This document shows positions 37,801 through 46,431 of a DNA stretch of 64,000 bases, piece by piece (the first letter of the stretch is position 1; each line of letters starts with the position of its first letter). The position numbers and the translations under genes are program-made. The DNA comes from Planctomycetaceae bacterium (GTDB lineage Bacteria; Planctomycetota; Planctomycetia; Planctomycetales; Planctomycetaceae), in NCBI GenBank assembly GCA_028284145.1, contig JANQSH010000191.1, positions 62,001-126,000 on the forward strand, in the 5' to 3' direction. Below the pieces are notes generated by a model, which was given only the letters and a program-made list of their open reading frames with translations, had not been told where the DNA came from and ran no database searches.

Positions 37801-38688
37801 ATGACAACGCCAGAGGTAAAAGGGACTTTGGACGAAATGGACAATATCGATTCAAGCGACACGAAAACGATTGCCGTGCAAGCCAGTTTTGAGCAGACGC
37901 AAACCGATGCAGCGAAGCCGTACTGCGAGGTCGATCCCATTCAGACAATTGGCGATCTGCAAAAGGTATTGCAGGCCGCGTTACAGTCGGAAGTCGCACA
38001 TGGTCAGGAAACATGTTCCGGCAGTGATGGCTGCGATGCGGAAGACGTGGAGCAGTTGATGAGTGAGCGGGAGGACTTCTCGCGAGCCGATCTTTCCCGC
38101 GTTGAACAGGCATTGCTGGAATTGTTTCGGACAGAGGAATCGTTAACCAGTCAGCAAAAAGAAAATCACTGCAAGCCGATACACAAAGGAGCCGGAATGA
38201 ATGGTGCTGTCGCCGAGCCGACACCCGGCAGCCAGTTTGTCCCACTGGGCGAATTGTATGATGAGCAGTTTCAGCGCAAAACTGAGCCAATGGAATCGGT
38301 CGAACAATTCTCTGATGACCGCCGACTGTTTCCTCGTCGGGAAAGCGCGAGCCGTGCGATTCTGCATTGCTGCGAAGATGAGGACCATAGTCTGGTTCAG
38401 GATGCGCATTGGAAATTCCATTCCAGCGAATTGCGGGGCGACATTCTTGATGTCAGTATGAGCGGCGTTGCGATTGAAGTTTGTAAGGAATTGGAGCAGG
38501 ATCAACGTGTGTTTCTGAGGTTGTTGAGCCAACGACTGGAGCAGCCGATCGATCTGTCCGGGCGCGTTGTGCGTTCAATTCCCATCGAGCCGGAACTCTG
38601 GAAAATACTTTGCGAGTTTGATCGTCGGCTCAGTTTTGAACAGGTCAATACACTCGGTTTGAATCTTTTCCCATCGGAGTATGTCTGA
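37801..38688 (+). CDS. PilZ-domain protein
   Basis: A 295-residue soluble protein with an acidic, low-complexity N-terminal half and a C-terminal PilZ domain. The c-di-GMP binding signature is present: an RRLFPRRESASR stretch and the D-x-S-x-x-G motif in ILDVSMSGVAIEV. It should therefore bind c-di-GMP made by GGDEF proteins such as that at 28.3 kb. The start is uncertain; an internal ATG 12 codons later is also possible. Output partner unknown. Confidence 0.85.
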   Translation: MTTPEVKGTLDEMDNIDSSDTKTIAVQASFEQTQTDAAKPYCEVDPIQTIGDLQKVLQAALQSEVAHGQETCSGSDGCDAEDVEQLMSEREDFSRADLSRVEQALLELFRTEESLTSQQKENHCKPIHKGAGMNGAVAEPTPGSQFVPLGELYDEQFQRKTEPMESVEQFSDDRRLFPRRESASRAILHCCEDEDHSLVQDAHWKFHSSELRGDILDVSMSGVAIEVCKELEQDQRVFLRLLSQRLEQPIDLSGRVVRSIPIEPELWKILCEFDRRLSFEQVNTLGLNLFPSEYV

Positions 38689-39006
38689 TCATTCGTTGGG
38701 GGGAGATAGCGACTGTTATTCTCAGCACAAGGGGATGTCGAATTGACCCAATCCGCGTGATTTCAAAAGTGTGGGTTTTCGAATCATCTGGCGGAAGTCC
38801 AATGTCGGTCGTTTTTTGTGGCGGTTGCTGGAGTGCCATTGGGTTAAGAACCGGGGAAAACTGAAGAGATTGCTCTTGCAGCAGCTTCGCATTTTGTAAA
38901 AATATGAACATCGAGGTTGCGGTGGCGGAATAGTTGCTGCAATGGACTGGCACGCCCGTGAAGGGGTCGGAGCTGGTACCGATCGAAGCGGGGAAATCTG
39001 GTTAGA

Positions 39007-39174
39007 AAGGAGGTGGTCCAGTGGAATATGTCTGTAACCAGCGAGGTGGTACTGTCTGACAGTCTGTGGGCTGTCAGAAAAGGACAGCCACCGTCTCGTA
39101 AGGATCACCATCGATCCAGAACGAGTACAGAGCCCGGCTTTGTTGTTATCAACAGAGTCGGGTTTTTGTTTGTG
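39007..39174 (+). ncRNA. Candidate structured small RNA with intrinsic terminator
   Basis: Between the PilZ gene and the converging PQQ gene, a plus-strand stretch can fold into successive hairpins: ACTGT/ACAGT (39051-39063), GGCTGTC/GACAGCC (39069-39089), GGATC/GATCC (39102-39117) and a 12-bp terminator (39133-39162) with a T run. It begins with AAAGGAGGTGGTCC, nearly a perfect complement of the 16S rRNA 3' end. GGATCACC at 39102-39109 can pair with that segment. A 57-codon frame from 39028 exists but is not convincing. I do not recognise it as a known RNA. Confidence 0.45.
39133..39174 (+). terminator. Strong Rho-independent terminator
   Basis: Stem of 12 pairs (CCCGGCTTTGTT, 39133-39144, with AACAGAGTCGGG, 39151-39162, two G-U pairs), 6-nt loop, followed by TTTTTGTTTGTG. 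It cannot belong to the minus-strand PQQ gene, and the PilZ gene ends 445 bp upstream, which implies a separate short transcript. Confidence 0.8.
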
Positions 39175-39343
39175 TATCAGTCATGGCGCACAGCGTCGTG
39201 ACCTGACGCTGGATAAATTGGCGATCAAAAGCAGACGAGGAAGTAACTTGCCGGGTGGAAGTCCCGGTGGCGGTATTGACGAGCGGAACCTCACAGTGAA
39301 GGACAGGGTGCCGGATATTCCTTGATGTTCGGGAGCTTCGAGT

Positions 39344-41062
39344 TCATTTCTGACCAACACAATACAGGTAGCGTGTCGAACGCAAAAAGATTTTGCCATC
39401 ATACAGTGCCGGGGTCGCGTCAAATTGCCCGCGTGCCGAGTCAAATCGGGTTTGTGTGATCACCTCCAAGAGGGGCGACGCTTTGTAAACGAATGTCCCA
39501 TTGTCGCGAGAAACAACATACAGTTTGCCATCGCCAGATATCATCGATGCGTAAATCGTTCCGGTCATCAGCCGCCGCTGGGTGACAATCTCGCCACTCT
39601 CAGCTTTGAGAACGTAGCCGATTCCCTTGTTGCTGACCCAATAGAAATGCCCGTCGTGGTAGAGTGGGGAAGGAATGTTCGATCCTTTGTTTGTGGACCA
39701 GGCGACGTGGCTTTTCGTCACGTCTCCTTTGCCGCCGGTCCGAATGGCAATGCCTTGTCCCGCGCGGCCGCCAATCGCGAATACGCGGTTCGGACCGACC
39801 GCCACACTTGGACAGACATAATCGCCGATGCCATCGCATCGCCAGAGATCGGTGCCATCTTCCGGGTTCAGGGCAAAGACTTCTTTCTCTGCACTGAGGA
39901 CCAGTTCCGGCGATCCGTCAATTGCACGGGCAATTACGGGTGTCCCCCAACAACGTTGGACATCGTCCCGCTTCCAGACGACTTCCCCTGTGGTTCGATT
40001 CAACGCTCCGATCATTCCACTTTCGACAGAGGCGTTCACAATCAGCAAATCCTTAAACAGAATGGGCGACGCACCGCTCCCCCAGGAGTGTGTTCCATTC
40101 CCAACCGAAACCGGTTGTTTCCAGAACTCCCTTCCGTCAAGCGTCAGGACAAGAATCCCGCTGGAGCCAAATTGCAAATAGACATTTCGACCGTCTGTCA
40201 CGGGCGTGCTGGAGGAATAGCCATGTTCTCTGATGAAACCACTGTACGGAGAGACGCGGGCATTCGGATTCTCTGACAATGGGGCAGTATAGTCCCACAG
40301 CAATCGCCCCGAACTGGCGTCCAGACAGAGCACATGCCGCTGGAGATTTCGGAAACCGGCCGACGTTTCGAGTACTCCGTAACCAGAATAGCAGGTGAGA
40401 ATCACCTTGCCATCAATCGCAATTGGGCTTGAAGCGCCAGGGCCGGGCAATTTGTATTTCCAAAGCAGATTCTCGGTATCGCTCCAGCGTACTGGGAGGT
40501 TTGCCACTCTCCCGATACCTGATCCATTCGGCCCTCGAAATTGCGTCCAGGCAGATGTCAATTCACCCGAAGATTTGGGGGCTCTGTTCACCAGGTTTTG
40601 GGGATTGAGGTCGAAAGCCGAGGGATTGTGGTCGGTTGATTTTTCAGAGGGATGATTTTCAGGGGGATGAATGGGCGGATTCGGTTCCGATGGCTTGCCA
40701 AAGACTTCGTTGGGATCGAGGGGGGGAGGGGTTGGCTCTTTGAAGGCGGGCGGCACAAATTCCGGTTCTTTCGGTTTCTCCGGCGGAGGCTCCGGAGTTT
40801 TTTCCTTCATATTCTCAGGCGGTTCCATTTCTCCTGGCTCACCACCATCCACCTGGCTGGGGGGCGGGAAATGAACGGTTGGTGGCTGGGATGGTGGTGC
40901 ATTCGCCACGCGGGAGCCAGTGTTGAACGGATTATCGCCTGAAGCAGGAGGTGGCTCCTCTCCGTCTCCGCAACCGGCCAAAATCAGGACCACACAAAAC
41001 AAACCAGCCAACAGCCGCTGCACAGCATGTCCCGCAACTCTCAACCGATGCAACCGCTTCAT
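39344..41062 (-). CDS. PQQ-like beta-propeller lipoprotein
   Basis: Predicted envelope lipoprotein of 572 residues with a signal peptide ending in the lipobox LILAGC. A proline/glutamate-rich spacer of about 130 residues follows, then a C-terminal eight-blade-type PQQ-like propeller. Repeated motifs such as VLCLDASSGRLLWDY, IGALNRTTGEVVWKRD, VFALNPEDGTDLWRCD and YVLKAESGEIVTQRR are typical of this repeat. Such planctomycete proteins resemble BamB-like or dehydrogenase propellers but lack the PQQ catalytic residues. The ATG at 41062 has GGGAG 7 nt upstream; a TTG two codons earlier is less likely. A binding or scaffolding function is inferred. Confidence 0.85.
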   Translation of the reverse strand: MKRLHRLRVAGHAVQRLLAGLFCVVLILAGCGDGEEPPPASGDNPFNTGSRVANAPPSQPPTVHFPPPSQVDGGEPGEMEPPENMKEKTPEPPPEKPKEPEFVPPAFKEPTPPPLDPNEVFGKPSEPNPPIHPPENHPSEKSTDHNPSAFDLNPQNLVNRAPKSSGELTSAWTQFRGPNGSGIGRVANLPVRWSDTENLLWKYKLPGPGASSPIAIDGKVILTCYSGYGVLETSAGFRNLQRHVLCLDASSGRLLWDYTAPLSENPNARVSPYSGFIREHGYSSSTPVTDGRNVYLQFGSSGILVLTLDGREFWKQPVSVGNGTHSWGSGASPILFKDLLIVNASVESGMIGALNRTTGEVVWKRDDVQRCWGTPVIARAIDGSPELVLSAEKEVFALNPEDGTDLWRCDGIGDYVCPSVAVGPNRVFAIGGRAGQGIAIRTGGKGDVTKSHVAWSTNKGSNIPSPLYHDGHFYWVSNKGIGYVLKAESGEIVTQRRLMTGTIYASMISGDGKLYVVSRDNGTFVYKASPLLEVITQTRFDSARGQFDATPALYDGKIFLRSTRYLYCVGQK

Positions 41063-41409
41063 TTCCAATCTCCCGGTCCAAAAAATGTAATCGTTCTGGC
41101 TTACAGATCATCTTCCCAGAAGTATCGAGCGAGGTCAAACAGGCTGTCGATGGTGACAATCGATTGGCGATTCGGGAGTGAAGCTGAAAATCCGAGTCCG
41201 CTGCAGAATTTGTATTCTATACTTCCACATGAGGCCATATTTTTGCCTTGCTGAAGATGTTACCCGACACCGGGGGTGAATGAGATTCCCCAGACAGGAC
41301 GATAACCAACCCTGTACAAACACTTGCATCACGAGTGCTGATCTACGGCTGGGTATCGACTGCTGCAATATCCCGATATCCCTTCAATTGACTGACTGAA
41401 TTGGAAGAT
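41063..41409. other. Divergent intergenic region
   Basis: About 347 bp between the PQQ lipoprotein gene (minus) and the first HDOD gene (plus). No gene or repeat copy seen; it should contain both promoters. Confidence 0.5.
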
Positions 41410-42339
41410 ATGGACTGGTCCGCCCTCAGAGAGAAGTTGCTGGGAAAAGAAACTCAGTCGATTGTCCCGCCCAGCGTCAAACTTCCAATGCTTCCGCGCG
41501 CCCTGATGGAATTCAATCAGATGGCAGAGAATCCGGATGTCATCACGAAGGATCTGGCGGCGGTCATCGAAAGTGACGCCGGCTTAACCTGCGAATTGCT
41601 GAAATCTGTGAATAGCGCGGCTTGCGGGCTGCGGCAGAAGGTCTCGTCTGCTGCTCAGGCGATCAGTTTGCTGGGCCTGAAAACGACCAAGGTACTGCTG
41701 ACGACCTCCGCTGTGAAGTCGGCAATGAGCACACGCGAATCGAAACTGATCAACCTGCAAAATTTCTGGAATACGAACTTTGAGCGGGCATTGCTTGCGA
41801 AAGAGATTGCCAGAATTCTGCAAGCTGACGAAGACATCGCCTTTGCCGCAGGCATGCTGCAGGACTTTCTGTTACCGATTCTGACGAGTGAATCACTCGA
41901 AACATACCTGGATTTCACGACGCAGCAGGAAACCAGTCCGGTCAACCTGTACGAATTCGAGCAGCAGGTATTCGGCTGGGATCATGCTTTGGCCGCCGCT
42001 TACGTGATGCGGGATTGGGGATTTCCCGATGACTTGATCTGCTGCGTGGCGATGCACAACAAGGGTTTGTTCATTTTGAAGGATGCTCAACTCGCTTCCA
42101 CCTGTGTTGCTGCGGTGGCATTGGCCGGGCTGATGCCCGATGCCTTGCGACAAACGCCCGATGGGTTGGATCAACTGATTCGGCTGGAGAAGGCGTGGCC
42201 CAAATTCAACCTGCTCAAAATCGCATCTCAAGTTGAAAACGATTTTCATGAATCGTCGCCATCCTCGGCAGCGAACTGGTTCTCTCTAAGGCATCGCAGC
42301 GAAAAGGCGTTGGCAGATATCGCGGAGTCCGTCGCCTGA
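41410..42339 (+). CDS. HDOD-domain protein, first of a tandem pair
   Basis: A 309-residue protein consisting of an HDOD domain (about 20-220: KLPMLPRALMEFNQMAENPD ... ESDAGLTCELLKSVNSAACGLRQ) and a C-terminal helical region. HDOD domains resemble HD phosphohydrolases but lack the catalytic metal residues and act in signalling. Here MLQDFLLPIL replaces the usual GLLHDIG-type segment. No output domain is attached. The next gene is a paralogue 30 bp downstream, in probable operon. The start was set at the first ATG, preceded by GGA. Confidence 0.85.
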   Translation: MDWSALREKLLGKETQSIVPPSVKLPMLPRALMEFNQMAENPDVITKDLAAVIESDAGLTCELLKSVNSAACGLRQKVSSAAQAISLLGLKTTKVLLTTSAVKSAMSTRESKLINLQNFWNTNFERALLAKEIARILQADEDIAFAAGMLQDFLLPILTSESLETYLDFTTQQETSPVNLYEFEQQVFGWDHALAAAYVMRDWGFPDDLICCVAMHNKGLFILKDAQLASTCVAAVALAGLMPDALRQTPDGLDQLIRLEKAWPKFNLLKIASQVENDFHESSPSSAANWFSLRHRSEKALADIAESVA

Positions 42340-42369
42340 ATTGGATAACCCAACATTTCTGATTTTATC

Positions 42370-43332
42370 ATGGCTGAAGTTGATTGGACAAAAATTCGGG
42401 AATCCTCGCTCGACAAAATGACTGTCGATGCGCTTCCACCGACGCTGAAACTGCCGGCGTTGCCTCACGCGGTGACACAATTCGTACAGCAAAGCGGCCA
42501 GGATGACGTCGACACCGGGGAACTGGTCCGGATTCTGGAAACCGACGCCGGTTTGACGCTCGAACTTCTCAAGCATGTCAATTCTGCTGCTGTCGGTCTG
42601 CGACATCCTGCCCACAATGTCCAGCAGGCGATGACGCTGCTGGGTCGGAAAAAGACCCGCATGTTCGTCATCACCACCGGGATGCAACTCGCGGTGAAGT
42701 CCAGAAAATCGAAGTTGATTAACCAGACTTGTTTCTGGAACGCCGGATTGCAAAAAGCGTTATTTGCGAAAGAAGTGGCCGCATTGTTGAAATGCGATGG
42801 TGATCTCGCGTTTGCTGGTGCGTTGTTGCAGGACTATCTGTTGCCTGTCGTGACGAATGATCTGTTCGATCACTATCTGCCATTCGTCGAACGGCGAAAA
42901 GAGTTTTCCAACTGCATGGCTGAATTTGAGCAACAGACATTTGGCTTTGATCATGCGCTGGCAGGTGCGTGTCTGGCCCATCGCTGGCATCTTCCAGACG
43001 ATCTCGTTTCGTGTATTTTGTTCCATCACCACGGGCTGAAAATTCTTGTGCATCCGGAACTTGGTCGCTCAGCCGCGGCCGCCGTCGCGATTTCCGCATT
43101 GCTGCCAGATCAACTACGGCAGAATTTCAACGGGCTGGAACAGTTGCTCGCCCTGCAGCAAAAATGGCCCGCCTTTGATGTCGAAGCTCTCGCCGCAGTG
43201 GTGGATGAAAAACATGGCGACCTTGGCATGGGAGTCCGCAACGATTTTCCCCTGTTGCGTCGCTGCAAGCCAATTATCAAGGGAGACCTGCAATTCAGCG
43301 ACGGCAGCCTCAACACCTCTGTCGTCAGTTGA
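42370..43332 (+). CDS. HDOD-domain protein, second of a tandem pair
   Basis: A 320-residue paralogue of the preceding gene. Both begin MxxxDWxxxRExxL and share the [35 protein letters not shown] and [11 protein letters not shown] segments. Most differences lie in the C-terminal third. A tandem duplication with later divergence is the simplest origin, and co-expression would allow hetero-oligomers. As in the first copy, no catalytic HD pair or attached output domain is seen. Dispersed repeat copy D follows the gene. Confidence 0.85.
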   Translation: MAEVDWTKIRESSLDKMTVDALPPTLKLPALPHAVTQFVQQSGQDDVDTGELVRILETDAGLTLELLKHVNSAAVGLRHPAHNVQQAMTLLGRKKTRMFVITTGMQLAVKSRKSKLINQTCFWNAGLQKALFAKEVAALLKCDGDLAFAGALLQDYLLPVVTNDLFDHYLPFVERRKEFSNCMAEFEQQTFGFDHALAGACLAHRWHLPDDLVSCILFHHHGLKILVHPELGRSAAAAVAISALLPDQLRQNFNGLEQLLALQQKWPAFDVEALAAVVDEKHGDLGMGVRNDFPLLRRCKPIIKGDLQFSDGSLNTSVVS

Positions 43333-43396
43333 GTTTTCAGGCATTCTTCGTCGGCATCCGGGATCTGCGGAGATCCGAAGCCTCGTTCGCCCCGTT

Positions 43397-43607
43397 AGAG
43401 CGTATGGCGCTCTTTCTTATGGCGCGAAAGAAAGTCGTCGTTTAGCCTGCAAACAGAGTGCCTTGTCAAGGCTTTGGTTTTGGGGCGTGGATGAACATAA
43501 CCCGCTCCGTTGTCGCTGCCTGCAACTTCATCCAACCCAACTTTCAGTCTTGACGGTCCAACAGTTCCTCACGAGCCAGAGATGTTACACCAAAAAGTAA
43601 ACGGCTC
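43397..43607 (+). repeat. Dispersed intergenic repeat, copy D, split by a short insertion
   Basis: The left part (43397-43458) has AGAGCGTATGGCGCTCT, a GGCGCGAAAGAAAGTCGTCG block and GCCTGCAAACAG. The right part (about 43566-43607) resumes with CTCACGAGCCAGAGATGTTACACC and AAAAAGTAAACGGCTC. About 107 bp of unrelated DNA lies between them, with ACAG on both sides. It occupies the gap after the second HDOD gene. Confidence 0.75.
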
Positions 43608-43823
43608 TGTTCCTTTCACTTTCCAGGCCAACCATCTAGTGCATTTAACGTGCTGTTTTGGTGAAGACATTGCGCTTTGAGAAAACCACGCTGTCCAATC
43701 TGGAATCTCAACGGAAGGGGGATTACAGTGTTCTCACATTTTTGATCGCAAGTATTCGCATTCCAACTCAGTGAGTCGAGACCGGTGAGTTTTGGACCAT
43801 CATCGAACCGAAAGGAAGATCGC

Positions 43824-44597
43824 ATGAACGATGAGACAAAGCCCGAAGAAAAACCAATCGTGGAAAAAACCACCGTTGCGGCAGGCGAAGTGCAGGCGAC
43901 AGATGCCGGCGATGATGATGGGCCAGGTCCCAAACGGATTCTGCTGATCTCCTACCCGAAAATTGTCTTCCTTTATCCCACGTTTCTGGCAGCCATCTTT
44001 GCGGGCGCCTACATGCTGTTCGATTCCGATATCGCAGAAGGTGTGAGGAGTGGACAACAACTCGTGTCGCTCGGTTTTTTGATCGTTCTGGCCATTAATC
44101 TCGTGGTACTCTCGTTTGATTTTCCACGCACGACTTCGCTCACCTGGTTTTTCTTTCTGGTGGCGGTCGGGGTCGGACTCTGGATCCTGTTTCTGAAAAA
44201 TCCGGAACTGTTACCTGCGGTGGGAAATGTGATTAAGGCGATTCAGCCGATGGCGAATGCGACATTCTATTTCACGTTTGCGATATTCATCGGGTTGATA
44301 TTCATCTTTGTTGCGATCAGCGTGCAATTCGATTATTGGGAAGTCCGTCCGAATGAACTGCTGCACCACCACGGAATTCTCAGTGATCTCGAACGATTCT
44401 CCGCTCCCAACCTGCGCATCGACAAAGAGATCAACGATATCTTTGAATACCTGCTGCTCAAATCGGGCCGGTTGATTCTGCATCCAAGCAACGAGCGACG
44501 TGCGATCGTTCTGGAGAATGTCTTTTTCATCAATCGTAAAGAACGGGACATCACCAGGATGCTCGGTGCGCTGCAGGTTCAGGTCCGCGATCAATAA
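43824..44597 (+). CDS. Membrane protein with C-terminal PH-like domain, function unknown
   Basis: A 257-residue protein with an acidic cytoplasmic N-terminus, about four hydrophobic helices (roughly 45-180) and a C-terminal soluble domain. That domain (YWEVRPNELLHHHGILSDLERFSAPNLRIDKEIND ... LENVFFINRKERDITRMLG) resembles bacterial PH-like (bPH/YdbT) domains. I do not recognise a specific family. AAGGAAG lies upstream of the chosen ATG, which gives a more compact N-terminus than a start 13 codons earlier. No functional neighbours. Confidence 0.65.
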   Translation: MNDETKPEEKPIVEKTTVAAGEVQATDAGDDDGPGPKRILLISYPKIVFLYPTFLAAIFAGAYMLFDSDIAEGVRSGQQLVSLGFLIVLAINLVVLSFDFPRTTSLTWFFFLVAVGVGLWILFLKNPELLPAVGNVIKAIQPMANATFYFTFAIFIGLIFIFVAISVQFDYWEVRPNELLHHHGILSDLERFSAPNLRIDKEINDIFEYLLLKSGRLILHPSNERRAIVLENVFFINRKERDITRMLGALQVQVRDQ

Positions 44598-44648
44598 AAA
44601 TGACAGGTTTTTGCAGGGTATCGCACCGCGTGTTGTTTGTCTGTAAGA

Positions 44649-44684
44649 GAGAATGAACGGGAAAGGGAGAATGAACGGGAAAGC
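44649..44684 (+). repeat. Tandem 18-bp repeat
   Basis: Two adjacent copies of GAGAATGAACGGGAAAGS, just upstream of dispersed repeat copy E, in the gap between two converging genes. Confidence 0.6.
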
Positions 44685-44703
44685 AGGACAGGATCAACAG
44701 GAT

Positions 44704-44800
44704 AGAGCGTGTTACGCTCTCTTGTGGTGCGATGCACGTCCTTTGATCTGCAAATATAGGCTCCCACGAGCGAGAACCGTCACACGAAAAGGTAAACTGC
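44704..44800 (+). repeat. Dispersed intergenic repeat, copy E
   Basis: A 97-bp plus-strand copy: AGAGCGTGTTACGCTCT (44704-44720), GTGGTGCGATGCACGTCC, CTCCCACGAGCGAGAACCGT and CACACGAAAAGGTAAACTGC. It is preceded by T, as in several other copies, and lies between the PH-like gene and smpB (converging). Confidence 0.87.
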
Positions 44801-44810
44801 CTGGTCGCGT

Positions 44811-44848
44811 TGCGCATTAAGAAAAACAGGGCAATGCGGGATTTTTCC
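44811..44848 (+). repeat. Short repeat, family 3, copy 1
   Basis: GCGCATTAAGAAAAACAGGGCAATGCG followed by GGGATTTTTC. The same words recur at 52518-52570 (CCGCATAAGGAAAAACAGGGCAACGC ... GGGATTTTTC). The outer CGCATT/AATGCG arms are complementary. It immediately follows dispersed repeat copy E. Confidence 0.5.
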
Positions 44849-44990
44849 GAGCGAACATGTTGCGTGGCAACGCCGCTGTGGGAACAGAACCTCCTGATGA
44901 CTTCGCCATTCCGGTTTGGCGAGCAAACCGGGCCACCCGTGCAATCATCGAGCACGGGCAAAATGCCTGTGGCTCCCCCCCAATTTTTCG

Positions 44991-45479
44991 TCAACGATGC
45001 TTCTGCATGGCTCGTCGCATGTCCTGCCTGTCGGATTGCTTGCGGAGTTTGTCCCGTTTGTCGTGCAATTTCCGACCGCGACCGACCGCCACTTTGACCT
45101 TCACAATGCCACGGGTGAAATAGACCGCCATCGGTACCAAAGTCAATCCCTTTTGCCCGGCTGACTCTGCAAATTTGGTTAACTCCCGTTTGTGCAACAG
45201 CAATTTGCGGGGGCGGGTTGGCTCGTGATTCATCACCGTCGCCTGGGGATATTCAGCGATATTGGCGTTGATCAGCCACAATTCGCCGTGCTGCAGCCGA
45301 GCATACGCCTCATCGATCGAGATCTTCCCGTCGCGAACACTTTTGACTTCACTCCCCTTCAGCACAATGCCACACTCCAACTCGTCCATCAAATCGTACT
45401 GATGCCGAGCTTTGCGATTGCGACACACTGTCCGCGAGTTGGGGTCTTCCGGCGTCTTTTTTTTCTTCTGCCTGGCCAT
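44991..45479 (-). CDS. smpB: SsrA-binding protein SmpB
   Basis: tmRNA partner needed for trans-translation, rescuing stalled ribosomes. The 162-residue protein has the OB-fold blocks NRKARHQYDLMDELECGIVLKGSEVKSVRDGKISIDEAYA and EPTRPRKLLLHKREL. A basic C-terminal tail (RGRKLHDKRDKLRKQSDRQDMRRAM) enters the mRNA channel in characterised homologues. The start at MARQKKKK gives the normal family length; the frame extends 39 codons upstream without family similarity. No ssrA (tmRNA) gene was seen in the window. Confidence 0.96.
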   Translation of the reverse strand: MARQKKKKTPEDPNSRTVCRNRKARHQYDLMDELECGIVLKGSEVKSVRDGKISIDEAYARLQHGELWLINANIAEYPQATVMNHEPTRPRKLLLHKRELTKFAESAGQKGLTLVPMAVYFTRGIVKVKVAVGRGRKLHDKRDKLRKQSDRQDMRRAMQKHR

Positions 45480-45675
45480 GAGGGTGATAACTCGTGCTGA
45501 TCGATTGTGTATTGGCCCGTTGTTGCGGGGTGGCAGTAACGCTAAAATGAGATATTCGTCCCGGGAGGGAATATGGTATCGCAGGCTTCGACACAAAATA
45601 CAGTCTGGCTGAATCGATTCTTGCCAAAGGCCTCATTTCCCGTCACACAACGAAATCATCTACTTTCCATTTGTC

Positions 45676-46431
45676 ATGATCACCGCCACCCCGATTTCAA
45701 CGCTCCAAAACTCCGGTACATTGAGCGTGCACCTGTTGGGAACAGTGGATTATCTCGCGGCGATGGCGTTACAGAGACAGATGGTGGTGGAAATCGCTGA
45801 CCGGCAGGATCATTCTGGAAAACTGCTGATTTGCGAACATCCGCCGACATTAACGGTTGGATGCGAAGGCAGCCGCCGGCAATTCCTCGTTGACGATGAC
45901 GAATTGCAAGCCAACCTGATTGACGTTCATTGGGTCAACAGGGGAGGGGGGTGTCTGCTGCACGCTCCCGGACAGTTGGCCGTTTATCCGATCCTCCCTT
46001 TGAAACGCATCGGTCTGGGGATGAGTCGTTACCATCGATTGCTGGAACAAGTCGTCTCGCAGGTCTGTGCGGAGTTCAAAACGCCGACGCATGCTCCGAA
46101 GGATCAAAAGGGTAACCGACAACCCGGACTTTGTGTCCGCAATGGCCAATTCGCCTTCGTCGGCACGGCTGTTCAGTCCTGGGTTTCACATCATGGATTG
46201 TTCGTTAATATCTGTCCGGATCTCCATCTGCAACGGTTCATTGCCAACCCGCAACCTCACACACCAGTAACGTCCCTGGCTGCATCGCGTCACCGCAAGA
46301 CCAGCATGCATGCTGTTCGTGAAAGTCTTGTCCGTCATTTGGCTCATCAGCTCGGCTATGAACGATACCATCTTCACACTGGTCATCCTCAACTGATCCG
46401 CACCCGAAAAAAAGTTCTGCTCCATGCTTGA
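45676..46431 (+). CDS. LipB-like octanoyltransferase with substituted catalytic residues
   Basis: Clearly of the LipB/biotin-lipoate ligase fold (251 aa), with CEHPPTLTVG, NRGGGCLLHAPGQL and SHHGLFVN matching LipB blocks. It overlaps lipA by 8 bp, which argues for a role in protein lipoylation. However, the two residues of the acyl-transfer dyad appear replaced. The Lys expected before the SLGL-type strand aligns with Gln158 (RNGQFAFVG), and the Cys of the NPCG motif aligns with Gln193 (NPQPHTP). Nearby cysteines (Cys93, Cys180) might take over, or the protein may only bind substrate. Alignment was by eye. Confidence 0.82.
   Translation: MITATPISTLQNSGTLSVHLLGTVDYLAAMALQRQMVVEIADRQDHSGKLLICEHPPTLTVGCEGSRRQFLVDDDELQANLIDVHWVNRGGGCLLHAPGQLAVYPILPLKRIGLGMSRYHRLLEQVVSQVCAEFKTPTHAPKDQKGNRQPGLCVRNGQFAFVGTAVQSWVSHHGLFVNICPDLHLQRFIANPQPHTPVTSLAASRHRKTSMHAVRESLVRHLAHQLGYERYHLHTGHPQLIRTRKKVLLHA

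Noticed and set aside
38997-39201. Small ORF of 62 codons inside the structured RNA candidate
   Set aside because: Its first codon overlaps the SD itself and the frame continues through the terminator stem, so RNA structure explains the sequence better. A start at 39028 cannot be excluded.
39191-39330. Further hairpins (CAGCGTC/GACGCTG at 39191-39211; CCGGG/CCCGG around GTGGAAGTCCC at 39251-39267) recalling group II intron domain I
   Set aside because: No reverse transcriptase, no domain V-like hairpin and only short similarity from memory, so not enough to call an intron.
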